The notes under the pieces are model-generated. The model worked only from the letters and a program-made list of their open reading frames with translations. It ran no database searches and was not told the DNA's origin. Shown here piece after piece: positions 18,412-26,463 of a stretch of DNA of 64,000 nucleotides. Both the position numbers and the translations under genes were made by a program. Each line of letters begins with the position of its first letter. The first letter of the stretch is position 1. This DNA is from Lentimonas sp. CC4 (lineage in GTDB: Bacteria; Verrucomicrobiota; Verrucomicrobiia; Opitutales; Coraliomargaritaceae): positions 2,752,001-2,816,000 of the forward strand of contig NZ_CACVBO010000001.1 in the NCBI RefSeq assembly GCF_902728235.1. Direction: 5' to 3'.

Positions 18412-19326
18412 ATGCCATCCGAAATCTGCCTATCTCGTGTTGATTCCGCTACGTCGGAGCAGCGCCGTGGGCAACGATTGGTGGTGAAATTGTCGGAGTC
18501 TGCTTTGTTTAAAGAGTATCAGGCGGCCTTTCGTGGTGCGACGGGCTTGTCGCTCGCATTACGCCCTGTGCAATCATTTAAGCAGGGGGATGGCTCTCTG
18601 GGGCAGAATTCTTTGTGTCGAATCGTGTCAGAGGCTACGCAAGGGTGTGTGAGTTGTTTGGCGGTGCGGGAGTCATTGGAAAGGCAGGCGGTGTTGAAAC
18701 CTAAGTCGGTGCGTTGTTTTGTTGGGCTTTGTGATAGTGCAGTGCCCGTGCGCGTAGGTGACGGGTTGATTGGGTATTTGCATACTGGGCAGATTTTGCT
18801 GCATGAGCCGAATCGGGAGGAGTTTGATCAAGCGGTCCAGCAACTTCACGATTGGGGCGCATCGGTTGATTTTGAGGCGCTTGAGACTGCGTATTTCAAT
18901 ACGCAGGTCATTCGGCCAGAGCAATACGACTCGATGTTGCGACTCCTTGCGATGTTTGCGGAGCACCTTGCTGTTATCAGTAATAGCATTGAAATTAAGG
19001 ATCAAGAGGATGAGCCGAAGTTGGTAAGTCAAGCGAAGTGCTACATTCAAGAGCATTATAGTGAGCGTATCTCGCTTGATGAGGCTGCGCAGGCGGTCAA
19101 TGCGAGCACGCGCCATTTTTGTAAGGTCTTTAAGGCGTCCACTGGTATGACATTTACCGATTACCTGGCGCGCGTCCGCGTTGAGCAGGCGAAGTTGCTG
19201 CTCGGGAACCCGCATTTACGCGTGAGTGAGATCGCATTTGAGACTGGTTTCGAGTCGATTTCGCAGTTTAATCGCTCCTTTAAGCGGATTGCAGGGCATT
19301 CGCCGACTCAGTTTCGCGAGGCGTAG
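18412..19326 (+). CDS. PocR-domain AraC-family transcriptional regulator
   Basis: An N-terminal PocR sensor domain (about residues 25-185) carries the family Cys pattern (CRIVSEATQGCVSC, then RCFVGLC) and the GYLHTGQIL segment. It is joined to a C-terminal AraC-type double helix-turn-helix (about 205-304) with ISLDEAAQAVNASTRHFCKVFK and RVSEIAFETGFESISQFNRSFK. It is divergent from the cbb3 cluster with only about 30 bp between the annotated starts, which suggests it controls that operon. The ligand is unknown; PocR domains are thought to sense small molecules or redox state. Confidence 0.9.
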   Translation: MPSEICLSRVDSATSEQRRGQRLVVKLSESALFKEYQAAFRGATGLSLALRPVQSFKQGDGSLGQNSLCRIVSEATQGCVSCLAVRESLERQAVLKPKSVRCFVGLCDSAVPVRVGDGLIGYLHTGQILLHEPNREEFDQAVQQLHDWGASVDFEALETAYFNTQVIRPEQYDSMLRLLAMFAEHLAVISNSIEIKDQEDEPKLVSQAKCYIQEHYSERISLDEAAQAVNASTRHFCKVFKASTGMTFTDYLARVRVEQAKLLLGNPHLRVSEIAFETGFESISQFNRSFKRIAGHSPTQFREA

Positions 19327-19379
19327 TAAGGTTCGAATCACCTCCGATCCTAGGATTACCGGAGAATTTAGATTTCTCT

Positions 19380-19455
19380 GGTAGCGGCGTGCGTCCCGCG
19401 CGCCATCCATCGTCTTGGCTTCGTATCGATGGCGCGCAGGGACCACGCCGTTACC
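19380..19455. repeat. Long imperfect palindrome (GGTAGCGGCGTG...)
   Basis: GGTAGCGGCGTGCGTCCCGC at the left end is mirrored by CAGGGACCACGCCGTTACC at the right end, around a short spacer. This gives a near-complete cruciform of about 76 bp downstream of the AraC regulator. It has no T-tract and looks like a REP or MITE-like element. It resembles, but is not identical to, the palindromic elements near 47.1, 49.5 and 57.6 kb. Confidence 0.55.
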
Positions 19456-19522
19456 GATTGCAATTCACTCGAAATGGTTCAGTGCATCGATACACCTTTT
19501 TCGCAGTAATCGACGATGAACC

Positions 19523-19550
19523 AAAAAAGCCCCTCATTGCTGAGGGGCTT
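19523..19550 (-). terminator. Rho-independent terminator of tRNA-Gln
   Basis: On the minus strand, a perfect 10-bp stem AAGCCCCTCA / TGAGGGGCTT with a 4-nt loop is followed by six T. It lies directly downstream of the tRNA gene. Confidence 0.9.
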
Positions 19551-19558
19551 AAGTCTTT

Positions 19559-19632
19559 TGGCAGGCTCACAGGGATTTGAACCCCGACTGAAAGAACCAG
19601 AAACTTTAGTGCTACCATTACACCATGAGCCT
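19559..19632 (-). tRNA. tRNA-Gln (anticodon CTG)
   Basis: Read on the minus strand: a 7-bp acceptor stem (AGGCTCA / TGAGCCT), a D arm GTGT...GCAC, the anticodon loop TTCTGGT giving CTG, the T arm with GGTTCAAAT, and an encoded 3' CCA. The TTCTGGTTC context matches Gln isoacceptors. The last pair of the anticodon stem is a T-T mismatch. The CTG anticodon reads CAG codons. A terminator stands on each side, so the tRNA is its own transcription unit. Confidence 0.93.
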
Positions 19633-19640
19633 AGATTTCC

Positions 19641-19673
19641 AAAAGAAAAAGCGCAGCATGGAAGCTGCGCTTT
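19641..19673 (-). terminator. Terminator of the AP2-like gene
   Basis: Minus-strand 10-bp perfect stem AAAGCGCAGC / GCTGCGCTTT with a 6-nt loop, followed by TTC and a T-rich run. It lies between the AP2-like gene stop and the tRNA. Confidence 0.85.
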
Positions 19674-19717
19674 GTCCGTCAAGCCGTTAAGAAAAGATAT
19701 TTCTTAATTTTTAAAGC

Positions 19718-20209
19718 TTACGCTTCGCGTGCCTTCTTTTGCTTGCTGAGCCTCTTATAGAAGTTCGGGCCGTGGATTTCGCGCATCATCTTACGGCGAT
19801 GCTCGACTGCCATTTTGAAGGATTTCTTTTCACCATATTTTTTGATGGAGAAAGAAGTGCACTTTTGCACACCAGGTTCTGGGCGCCAACTGACGGAGTA
19901 GCATTCGTGCTTCGTGCCGTTCGGGCCAATTTTGGTAGTGCGTGATACGCCGAGTTCGCCAGTTGTGTTGCGTGAATCAGATACAACGATTCGGCGTTGA
20001 CGTGGCTTTTTGGGAATGGCTTCGAGTTCCTCGTTGAGCTCATCGCGATATGCTTTCGCTAGCTTCTGAGCTTTGCCTTTACCGCCGCATTTGCGGTCGC
20101 TGAAGAGCTTTGAGTATGTCTTGCCGTTGCGATAACCGCGAACGAACCATCCGTGTGTTGAACCGGAGTCGATGCGGCTGATGCCTTTATTTGCTTTTGA
20201 TCGTGCCAT
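19718..20209 (-). CDS. Protein with two AP2/ERF-like DNA-binding domains
   Basis: A 163-aa very basic protein with two copies of an AP2-like pattern. Copy one is about residues 9-57 (GISRIDSGSTHGWFVRGY, then a GK..SK.FSD stretch and AKAYRDEL). Copy two is about residues 85-150 (GVSRTTKIG, YSVSWRPEPG, SFSIKKYGEKKSFKMAVEHR). Each keeps the G[VI]SR opening, a Trp in the sheet and a Lys-rich helix. Bacterial AP2 domains usually sit on HNH homing nucleases; no nuclease part is present, so this looks like a stand-alone DNA-binding protein. It has its own terminator and an upstream palindrome, so autoregulation is plausible. The function is unknown. Confidence 0.75.
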   Translation of the reverse strand: MARSKANKGISRIDSGSTHGWFVRGYRNGKTYSKLFSDRKCGGKGKAQKLAKAYRDELNEELEAIPKKPRQRRIVVSDSRNTTGELGVSRTTKIGPNGTKHECYSVSWRPEPGVQKCTSFSIKKYGEKKSFKMAVEHRRKMMREIHGPNFYKRLSKQKKAREA

Positions 20210-20236
20210 GATATTGAGGAGGGCTAGTGGTTGAGG

Positions 20237-20266
20237 GTTATTAGTATTTATGGGATTACTAATAAC
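20237..20266. promoter_or_regulatory. 10-bp inverted repeat upstream of the AP2-like gene
   Basis: GTTATTAGTA and TACTAATAAC form a perfect inverted repeat with a 10-nt spacer, beginning 28 bp before the AP2-like start codon. Half-sites one helical turn apart in a promoter position suggest an operator, perhaps bound by the gene's own product. Confidence 0.5.
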
Positions 20267-20632
20267 GTATGTTGAGAGTCTGAATTATCAAACGTGAGTC
20301 TTAAAAAAAAATCTCGGGTTATTATTTAGCCATGTGCACCTTTGCACAGGCGTCGTGTTCTGCAAGCTAAACGTTATGTTGTTCTTAGTATTAATAAGTG
20401 TGAATTCTGAACTAGGTTAATTGGAGGTGGATGCCTGCCGTTTTCGGGGGCGTGCCATTAAATTATTTACATTTAAGTTGTTTATACATTTGAGCCGTAG
20501 CTTTGATTTTTGTTCCTAACTTTTCTTATCTTTGCATGGATTTAACGATTAGGTTCTAATCTGTTAGGATCTTGGGGGATTAATGAGTCTAAAGTATTTA
20601 CCTATGTTTTAGAGGCGCATAGGTTTTGGTTT
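20267..20632. other. AT-rich intergenic region, no gene seen
   Basis: A spacer between the divergent AP2-like gene and trpF. Apart from the palindrome just left of it, it contains only AT-rich DNA with short A and T runs and a loose CCTAAC / GTTAGG inverted repeat in the last 120 bp. No convincing small gene or RNA structure was found. It must hold both promoters. Confidence 0.5.
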
Positions 20633-21277
20633 ATGAATCAGGATGTGAAAATTAAAATCTGTGGTATGACGCGAGAGGAAGATGTGGAGCTTGCGCTGTC
20701 TCTTGGCGCGGACTTCTTGGGTTTTATCGTATATCCGAAGTCGCCTCGGGGGATTTCGCTCGCGCGCGCCGAGGAATTGGCCGCGGTTGTGCCAGAGGGT
20801 AAGCGAGTGATTGTGGATGTGGAGACGAGTCCTGATGATTTGCGGCGCTACTGCGGTGCGGGCTTTGATCGCTTTCAGATTCATGCTTCCTTGCCGCTAG
20901 ATGAGCAACGATTGGGGCAGTGGTCTGAGATCGCCTTGCGTGATCGCTTATGGTTGGCACCGCGCGTATCGCCGACGGATGTGTTTCCGGAATCTGTGCT
21001 GAGTGATGCCGATACGATTCTCTTGGATACATATTCGAAGGATCAGGTTGGCGGCACCGGCCATACTGGGGACTTTGAGCGGTTTGCTGGCTTGAAGCAG
21101 CAGTTTGAGGATACCCAGTGGATCTTGGCGGGTGGGCTGAACCCGTCGAATGTTTTGGATGCGGTTAGGCGCTCGACCACTACGCGAGTCGACGTGAATA
21201 GTGGTGTCGAGAGTGCTCCGGGCATAAAAAACCCGGAGAAGCTGCGTGAGCTTTTCCGGGTTTTGCGTGAAGCTTGA
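20633..21277 (+). CDS. trpF: Phosphoribosylanthranilate isomerase
   Basis: Third step of tryptophan synthesis, an Amadori rearrangement in a TIM barrel. At 214 aa it has normal length. It shows the N-terminal KICGMT with the catalytic Cys, GFIVYPKSPR, a central LLDTYSKDQVGGTGHTGDF with the catalytic Asp and phosphate-binding Gly loop, LAGGLNPSNV, and VDVNSGVESAPGIK. No other trp genes are adjacent. Its 3' end carries a terminator used by the convergent gene. Confidence 0.96.
   Translation: MNQDVKIKICGMTREEDVELALSLGADFLGFIVYPKSPRGISLARAEELAAVVPEGKRVIVDVETSPDDLRRYCGAGFDRFQIHASLPLDEQRLGQWSEIALRDRLWLAPRVSPTDVFPESVLSDADTILLDTYSKDQVGGTGHTGDFERFAGLKQQFEDTQWILAGGLNPSNVLDAVRRSTTTRVDVNSGVESAPGIKNPEKLRELFRVLREA
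21226..21264. terminator. Bidirectional terminator inside the trpF 3' end
   Basis: A 13-14-bp stem (ACCCGGAGAAGC / GCTTTTCCGGGT with one G-T pair) around a 7-nt loop. The minus strand has six T directly after the stem and the plus strand has four, so it fits best as the terminator of the leftward carboxykinase gene while lying within trpF codons. Confidence 0.75.
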
Positions 21278-21290
21278 GTGAACTAGCTGA

Positions 21291-24200
21291 CTACTTGATC
21301 GGGTGGCGACCGAGGGTGCCTACGAGTTGCTTCGTGTAGTCAGCGTTGCTGACTCGTGCAAGTTCCTCTTTGGCTGCCGCGAGACGGCTTCCGATGTCGA
21401 GACGCGCTGCAACGCCAGTGTGTGACTCCTTGGACATGAAGTGTGTCAAGTAGTCCACATTGGATGTCCATGACTTGATGTCTTGCTCCTGCTGGCTTTC
21501 GAGGCGTGCTTTATACCAGTCGCTGTTGAGCATGGCTTCGCGGGTGAAGAGGCTACGGACTTCTTCGGAGTCGAGGCCCTTACCTTCGTATTCACCATAC
21601 GCCATGATGTTAAGCAATGCTTTGAGTGGAGGGCACGCTTCATCGATTGAGCCATCTGCAAAGTAATTCAGTGCGGCTTGCTTGTGGGCGGCCTGTGTGG
21701 TCTCCATGCCCTCAACAAATGCATCAACGTCTTGCAGCTCAGGTTTGAGCATCTCTTCGTTGAGGACTGTCTCAGGGTTGTTGAACACGCGAGCGAAGAA
21801 GATGCGCACGAACTTGGCTGTGATGCGGTAGCCGAGGAGGCTGGCCTTCACTGTCTTGCCCTTGTGCTCGAAGTCTTCGACCTTTTCAAGGTAGCCGTGC
21901 TCGATCATCCACTTCGGATCTGTTTCTTCTGGGCGCATGCGGCACCAGATTTCAGGGACGAGGAGGCTGACGTCGTGATCAACGCGGTAGTTCGGGCCGA
22001 CATAACCAGCTGCGGTGATGAATGCTGGCTGCTCAGTTGCGAGGTAGGACACGAGCGCATTGTTCATGTCGTAGATCGGCAATAGGGCGTTGAACGGGCC
22101 CTTGGTGAGGGCACCTTCGGAACCAGCACCTGTGGTGGATGGTGATTTGCCGGTGATTGACGCGATGTATTCCATGAAGAGCTCAGGGAGCTCCATGTGG
22201 TGAATCGGACTGAACATGCAGAGCGCTGAAACGCCTGCTTCTGGCTCTGCTGGGTTGTTGCGGCGACCTGGAAGGATCGATGTAACAGGGCGGAGTAGTG
22301 GCGATTGCGAATCTTGCTTGCGGAATAAGCGGGAGCTGATGTCTGCCAAGTAGAGACCACGCTGATCCTTGATGTCTGGTCGGACTTGGAGGTAGCGAGG
22401 ATTCTTAGTCGGTGCGCCGTCAACCATGCGTGGATACGCAGGTGTCGAATAGTAGTCGACGTTTCCTTCCTCTACGAAGTCTTTCACCATGTCCTTCATT
22501 GGCTGTGTGTATTGGCCAAATCGGATGGTGTCCTCGACTTCATTCTTGCCGTGTTCGGCATTGAGTGGCTCGTAGTTACTTAGGAAGCTGCCGTCAGAGC
22601 TGAGGTCTGCTTCGGCTTGCTTGTCATAGCCGCGGATGATCGCATCATCTGGGCGTTGGAAGAAGCGGTATTCGCAATTGTGCACAAACTTAGAAGACGG
22701 TGCTGTCCACTCGGGTGGCAGGCTCTTGATTTGCTCCGAAGGTGCGACCACTGATGCGGTAATGTCGTCTTCCAGTGATATCTTGGTCGCAGGCATGAAG
22801 TCCTTGCGGAGTCCAAATGTGCGCCATGAGCCGTCATCAGTGTAACCCACGCGTAGGTATTGCGTCAGCATTGGGTTGCCGCGATAGCGCAGGACATTGC
22901 CAAACTCACCGTTGATCAGGTCGACGCTGAAGCGGTTGCGCCAGTCATTGCCCCAGTCCTCTTTGTAGAAGCGCTTGATGATGAGGACGAGTTCCTTGAC
23001 TTGCTGTGGGATCTCGTTGACCCAATTATTGTATGCGTCGTTGAAGTCACTGGATGGAGTGAGCAGCTTAATGACGGAGCCGAGTGAACGTTCCTTGCTT
23101 AAGATCGGACGTGAGTCCTCGTGATGTTCAGCTTCGTCTGCAAAGCGTTGGCCGAAGTTCTTGCTGATAATTTTTTCGGCGAGGTCGAAATCTTTTACGA
23201 AGTCTTTGACAAAGACGGGGCCAGTGATGATGGCGTCAGTGATTGGCTTCGATATTTCGGATTTACCACCCCCAGAGACGGTGGAAGGTTTGTGGCAGAC
23301 GCGGCTTTCAGGCGTATGGCCGACCAAGCGCCAGCGACGGCCTTCTGCGGGTTGAACCATCTGCACCTTGTAGCCTGTTGGCAGCACATAGCTGATGTTT
23401 GGTAGCAGTTTGATTGTTTGCTCTGCGCCGTCCTTAGTCCACGTGATCTTTTGAGTGTTTAGCTCGAAGCGTGCGTCCTTGGGGAGGTAGAGGATATTGC
23501 CGTAGTTTTTATCTACAGCGTAACCTTCTGGCATGAGGTTGATGCGATCTGCGTAGTTCGCGATGACGTCTTCGAAGCTGTGCTTGAGGTCCTTATAGAC
23601 GTGCGCCAGCTCGAAATCTTCACCGAGGTCGTAACCAGTGAATGCGAGCGTGCCACCTGCGTGCTCTTCTTCGGCGAGGCCGATGAGGTTGGCAGAGAAA
23701 CCGATTTGAGTTTTAACTTCCTTCTTGCAGTAGCCGAAGTAGTTATCAGCGATCGCTGTGACCACGCGCCCTGATGCATCGCGGCAAGTAATTTTGAATG
23801 CGCCGCCATCGTTATAGAGTTCGTCTTCCTTCTCCCAGCACATCCCGTCGCGCTTTTGGCGTTCAGTTGCATCTTTAATGTTAGGCAAGCCAAGCTCTTT
23901 CTTGGTGGTGCCCATTAGGTGTGGTGCGAGGATTACGCAACCAGTTGTGCCTGTCCAGTGTGCGGGGTCTAGGCCTGCATCATTTTCGGATACGAATGGA
24001 TCGCCTCCGTTGCCAAAGATAGACTCAACGAAGTCGAGGTTGCTGACCATGCTGCCTGGAGCGAAGAAGCGGACTTCCATGGTCTTTTCTTTGGTGAAGC
24101 CGTCGACTTCAGGGACAACCACTGGGCGGAGCAAGAGAGAGACCCATGACTTTGCTGGGGTCGCTTCATTTGCTAAGAAAGGAAGTGTGGTCAGTGAGTC

Positions 24201-24746
24201 GGGCGCCGTTGCGAGCGCTTTTTGAAATAGACGTGCGGCTGCGAGCTGAGGCACTGCCTTTTTGTCATTTGGAATTGGCAAGCCACCTTCTGTGACGTGG
24301 AAGACTCCCTTAGTGGTGCGACGGTCGCTCTTCGGATTGTGTAGCACGCCCTGTTGGATGCGGTAAGAGTCGATGATGTCGGACGAGAAGTGGTCGCCTT
24401 TCGCGGGGAGTGAAAGTGTGCGTGCCACCCCATGGCGATCTAGGATCAAGGTGTTGTTCGGTAGGTGAGGCATCTCGGACAAGTCGAGGTCGGAGAAATA
24501 CTCTGCCAAAAAGCTTTGGATGCGTTGGTCACAAGGAGGCAAGTAGTCCGCGAGGAGGCGTGACTTCTCTTGGTAGCTCTCAAGCAAGGATTTGCTGAGT
24601 CCGAAAAACTCGGAGTCGGCAAGGTCGCCAAAAACTGGCTGACCGATGGAGGTGAGCTTTAAGTTTACATACTCCAGTAGTGACTTGCTGTCATAAACTG
24701 AGTCTGCGGTGTCTGGATCTAGGCCTAGTTGTGTCTTGAATTCCAT
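21291..24746 (-). CDS. Probable PPi-type phosphoenolpyruvate carboxykinase
   Basis: A very large single-chain protein (1151 aa) with no signal peptide or membrane span. The length and the C-terminal block ITGKSPSTTGAGSEGALTKG (around residue 866), then FNALLPIYDMNNALVSYLA and VPEIWCRMRP, match my recollection of the pyrophosphate-dependent PEP carboxykinases known from Entamoeba and Propionibacterium. Those enzymes interconvert PEP, CO2 and phosphate with oxaloacetate and PPi, and are unrelated in length to ATP- or GTP-PEPCKs. It is a single-gene unit convergent with trpF. If correct, it places PPi-linked anaplerosis or gluconeogenesis in this organism. The family call is from memory of motifs and size, so it is moderately sure. 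Confidence 0.7.
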   Translation of the reverse strand: MEFKTQLGLDPDTADSVYDSKSLLEYVNLKLTSIGQPVFGDLADSEFFGLSKSLLESYQEKSRLLADYLPPCDQRIQSFLAEYFSDLDLSEMPHLPNNTLILDRHGVARTLSLPAKGDHFSSDIIDSYRIQQGVLHNPKSDRRTTKGVFHVTEGGLPIPNDKKAVPQLAAARLFQKALATAPDSLTTLPFLANEATPAKSWVSLLLRPVVVPEVDGFTKEKTMEVRFFAPGSMVSNLDFVESIFGNGGDPFVSENDAGLDPAHWTGTTGCVILAPHLMGTTKKELGLPNIKDATERQKRDGMCWEKEDELYNDGGAFKITCRDASGRVVTAIADNYFGYCKKEVKTQIGFSANLIGLAEEEHAGGTLAFTGYDLGEDFELAHVYKDLKHSFEDVIANYADRINLMPEGYAVDKNYGNILYLPKDARFELNTQKITWTKDGAEQTIKLLPNISYVLPTGYKVQMVQPAEGRRWRLVGHTPESRVCHKPSTVSGGGKSEISKPITDAIITGPVFVKDFVKDFDLAEKIISKNFGQRFADEAEHHEDSRPILSKERSLGSVIKLLTPSSDFNDAYNNWVNEIPQQVKELVLIIKRFYKEDWGNDWRNRFSVDLINGEFGNVLRYRGNPMLTQYLRVGYTDDGSWRTFGLRKDFMPATKISLEDDITASVVAPSEQIKSLPPEWTAPSSKFVHNCEYRFFQRPDDAIIRGYDKQAEADLSSDGSFLSNYEPLNAEHGKNEVEDTIRFGQYTQPMKDMVKDFVEEGNVDYYSTPAYPRMVDGAPTKNPRYLQVRPDIKDQRGLYLADISSRLFRKQDSQSPLLRPVTSILPGRRNNPAEPEAGVSALCMFSPIHHMELPELFMEYIASITGKSPSTTGAGSEGALTKGPFNALLPIYDMNNALVSYLATEQPAFITAAGYVGPNYRVDHDVSLLVPEIWCRMRPEETDPKWMIEHGYLEKVEDFEHKGKTVKASLLGYRITAKFVRIFFARVFNNPETVLNEEMLKPELQDVDAFVEGMETTQAAHKQAALNYFADGSIDEACPPLKALLNIMAYGEYEGKGLDSEEVRSLFTREAMLNSDWYKARLESQQEQDIKSWTSNVDYLTHFMSKESHTGVAARLDIGSRLAAAKEELARVSNADYTKQLVGTLGRHPIK

Positions 24747-25175
24747 TTGTGGATTTTTTTTATTTCTAATTTATTGTGAGCTTCAGTTAAATTGAGATGC
24801 CTTCAGCTCGTTTCTTTGACTTATAACAGTGAACGCAGAATGAACTGTAGTAGAGTTCAAGAGAGTTCAAGGTTATGCGGATTTTGATAAGCTGGGCTTA
24901 TTTTTAGTCAATGCTATATTAGCTAGTTTGTCTTTGATGTGCCGCTTTTAAGCGCTTTCTCGGCGTTTGTTGCCTTGGAACTACGAAAACTGTTTTTTGT
25001 GCCTCTGAGATTTGTCGTTTTTGGGGTAATATTAATCTACAACGTCACCATTCGGAGACTATTAGCTGTCACCGGTGTCATTCGAGTTATAAAAACACGA
25101 TTCGGCGAAAATGATAGTTGTCATGTGTATTATATGTGCTGTGACTCGTATCCTCATTGTCTCTGTTTACCATCA
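24747..25175. other. Intergenic region between divergent PEPCK and secretin operon
   Basis: About 430 bp, AT-rich, with no convincing coding sequence. An open frame in phase with the secretin starts at 24939, but its translation (Cys-rich, no secretin similarity) precedes a proper signal peptide, so it is read as leader DNA. A direct repeat of GAGTTCAAG lies near 24850-24870. Promoters for both flanking genes must be here, but none stands out by sequence. Confidence 0.5.
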
Positions 25176-26462
25176 ATGTTTAATTTAAACTATACCCTCA
25201 GTGCTTCGAGCTTTCACTTGAAGCCTCTTTTGACCCGGATCGGGTTCTTTACTTGTGCGTTCTGTTGGGCAGCATCTGTTGTGCTGCTTGCTGAGACAGG
25301 AGTGAGTGGATCCTTAGATGATGTTTTGAAGGATGCGCATGGCGTGCGTTTGGAAGAGTTCAAACAGGTGGTTTCCCAAGATAGGGTGATCTTCGATAAA
25401 GAGATGTTTGTATATGACTGTAAGTATGTTCAGGCATCGACATTGCGTCGTGTGTTGGAGGAATTTATCAGTTCGGATGGTATGGTATCTGAGAGTCTGG
25501 AATCGGATCAACTGGTTCTGTCAGAGCGTTCGGATCAGATCGGAATGCTGAAGACTATCATTGAACGTTTGGATCAGCCGGTGCCGCAGATTCTTGTTGA
25601 GGCACGTATCATGGAGTTAAACATCGACTCGGACTTAGAGAAAGAGATCGATTTGTATTATCAGGACATTGGGCTAGACCCTTTGACTAACAACATTGAG
25701 GTGCTTAAGAAGGTCGGTTCTCAACTTGGGGTGCCTGGTGCGGCTCCGAGTGACTCTGGTGGAATCGTAAACACGTCGATTTGGGATAATGGTTCAGAAT
25801 CGCTCAACCTCTTTATTCGCTATTTGGAGACGAATGGTAAGGCGAAGATACTTTCAGCTCCCAATCTAATTATTCAGCGAGGCAAAGAGGGTAGTATTGT
25901 GACTGGTGAGGAGGTTCCCATTTTATCCCAAACGACTTCCAGTGGAGGTGTGACGACTTCGACCGAGTTTAAGAGTGTCGGTATTAAGCTAAGTGTCACA
26001 CCGACGATGATTTCAGGTGATCGCGTCCGGGTCGAAGTCAACCCGGAGGTCTCAACGGTGATTAGTTATAGTGTGGCAGGGGAAGTTGCGAATCCGATCA
26101 TTGCGGTGCGCCAAGCGCGCACGGAATTGGAAGTGCGTGATGGGCAAATGATATCGATGGCTGGTTTGCTACAAAGCACGGATCGTGATATCGAGCGTCG
26201 CACGCCAATGTTATCCAACATTCCGATCTTAGGTTCTTTGTTTACTTCGCGTCGTGACCAAAGTCAGCAGACTCAGTTGATCATCTTTCTGAGCATTAAT
26301 ATCTTGGAGTTTGGTGAGGGTGCGGTCATTCGGCCTGATGATGTTGATCCACGGATCAATACAGAGATGGAACGCATAGAGAAGGAGCAGTCTGAGCAGT
26401 TTCCTGCCCCGAGCTTAGAGCGTGATCTCGAGGGATTCATGAAAGAGGGGATTAATAATTAA
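25176..26462 (+). CDS. Secretin-family outer-membrane protein (GspD/PilQ-like, short)
   Basis: A 428-aa exported protein: a hydrophobic signal segment (FFTCAFCWAASVVLLAETG), an N1/KH-like secretin domain (about 65-140, ending LDQPVPQILVEARIMEL), then the secretin beta-domain. That domain has the gate-type ILSAPNLIIQRGKEG, SVGIKLSVTPTM and VRQARTELEVRDGQMISMAGL, and the hallmark TPMLSNIPILGSLF. It lacks the several N domains of type II or type III secretins. It is the first gene of an operon with a periplasmic adaptor and ABC transporter genes (1 bp to the next gene), suggesting it is the outer-membrane channel of that system. No type II or type IV pilus genes are adjacent. Confidence 0.88.
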   Translation: MFNLNYTLSASSFHLKPLLTRIGFFTCAFCWAASVVLLAETGVSGSLDDVLKDAHGVRLEEFKQVVSQDRVIFDKEMFVYDCKYVQASTLRRVLEEFISSDGMVSESLESDQLVLSERSDQIGMLKTIIERLDQPVPQILVEARIMELNIDSDLEKEIDLYYQDIGLDPLTNNIEVLKKVGSQLGVPGAAPSDSGGIVNTSIWDNGSESLNLFIRYLETNGKAKILSAPNLIIQRGKEGSIVTGEEVPILSQTTSSGGVTTSTEFKSVGIKLSVTPTMISGDRVRVEVNPEVSTVISYSVAGEVANPIIAVRQARTELEVRDGQMISMAGLLQSTDRDIERRTPMLSNIPILGSLFTSRRDQSQQTQLIIFLSINILEFGEGAVIRPDDVDPRINTEMERIEKEQSEQFPAPSLERDLEGFMKEGINN

Positions 26463-26463
26463 A

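Noticed and set aside
18412-18990. PocR domain taken as evidence for propanediol (Pdu) regulation linked to the BMC
   Set aside because: It is 20 kb away, adjacent to the cbb3 operon, and the BMC operon has its own DeoR-type regulator.
24939-25175. Longer N terminus for the secretin gene
   Set aside because: The extra 79 residues are Cys- and Phe-rich with no secretin similarity, and a normal signal peptide begins only after the ATG at 25176.
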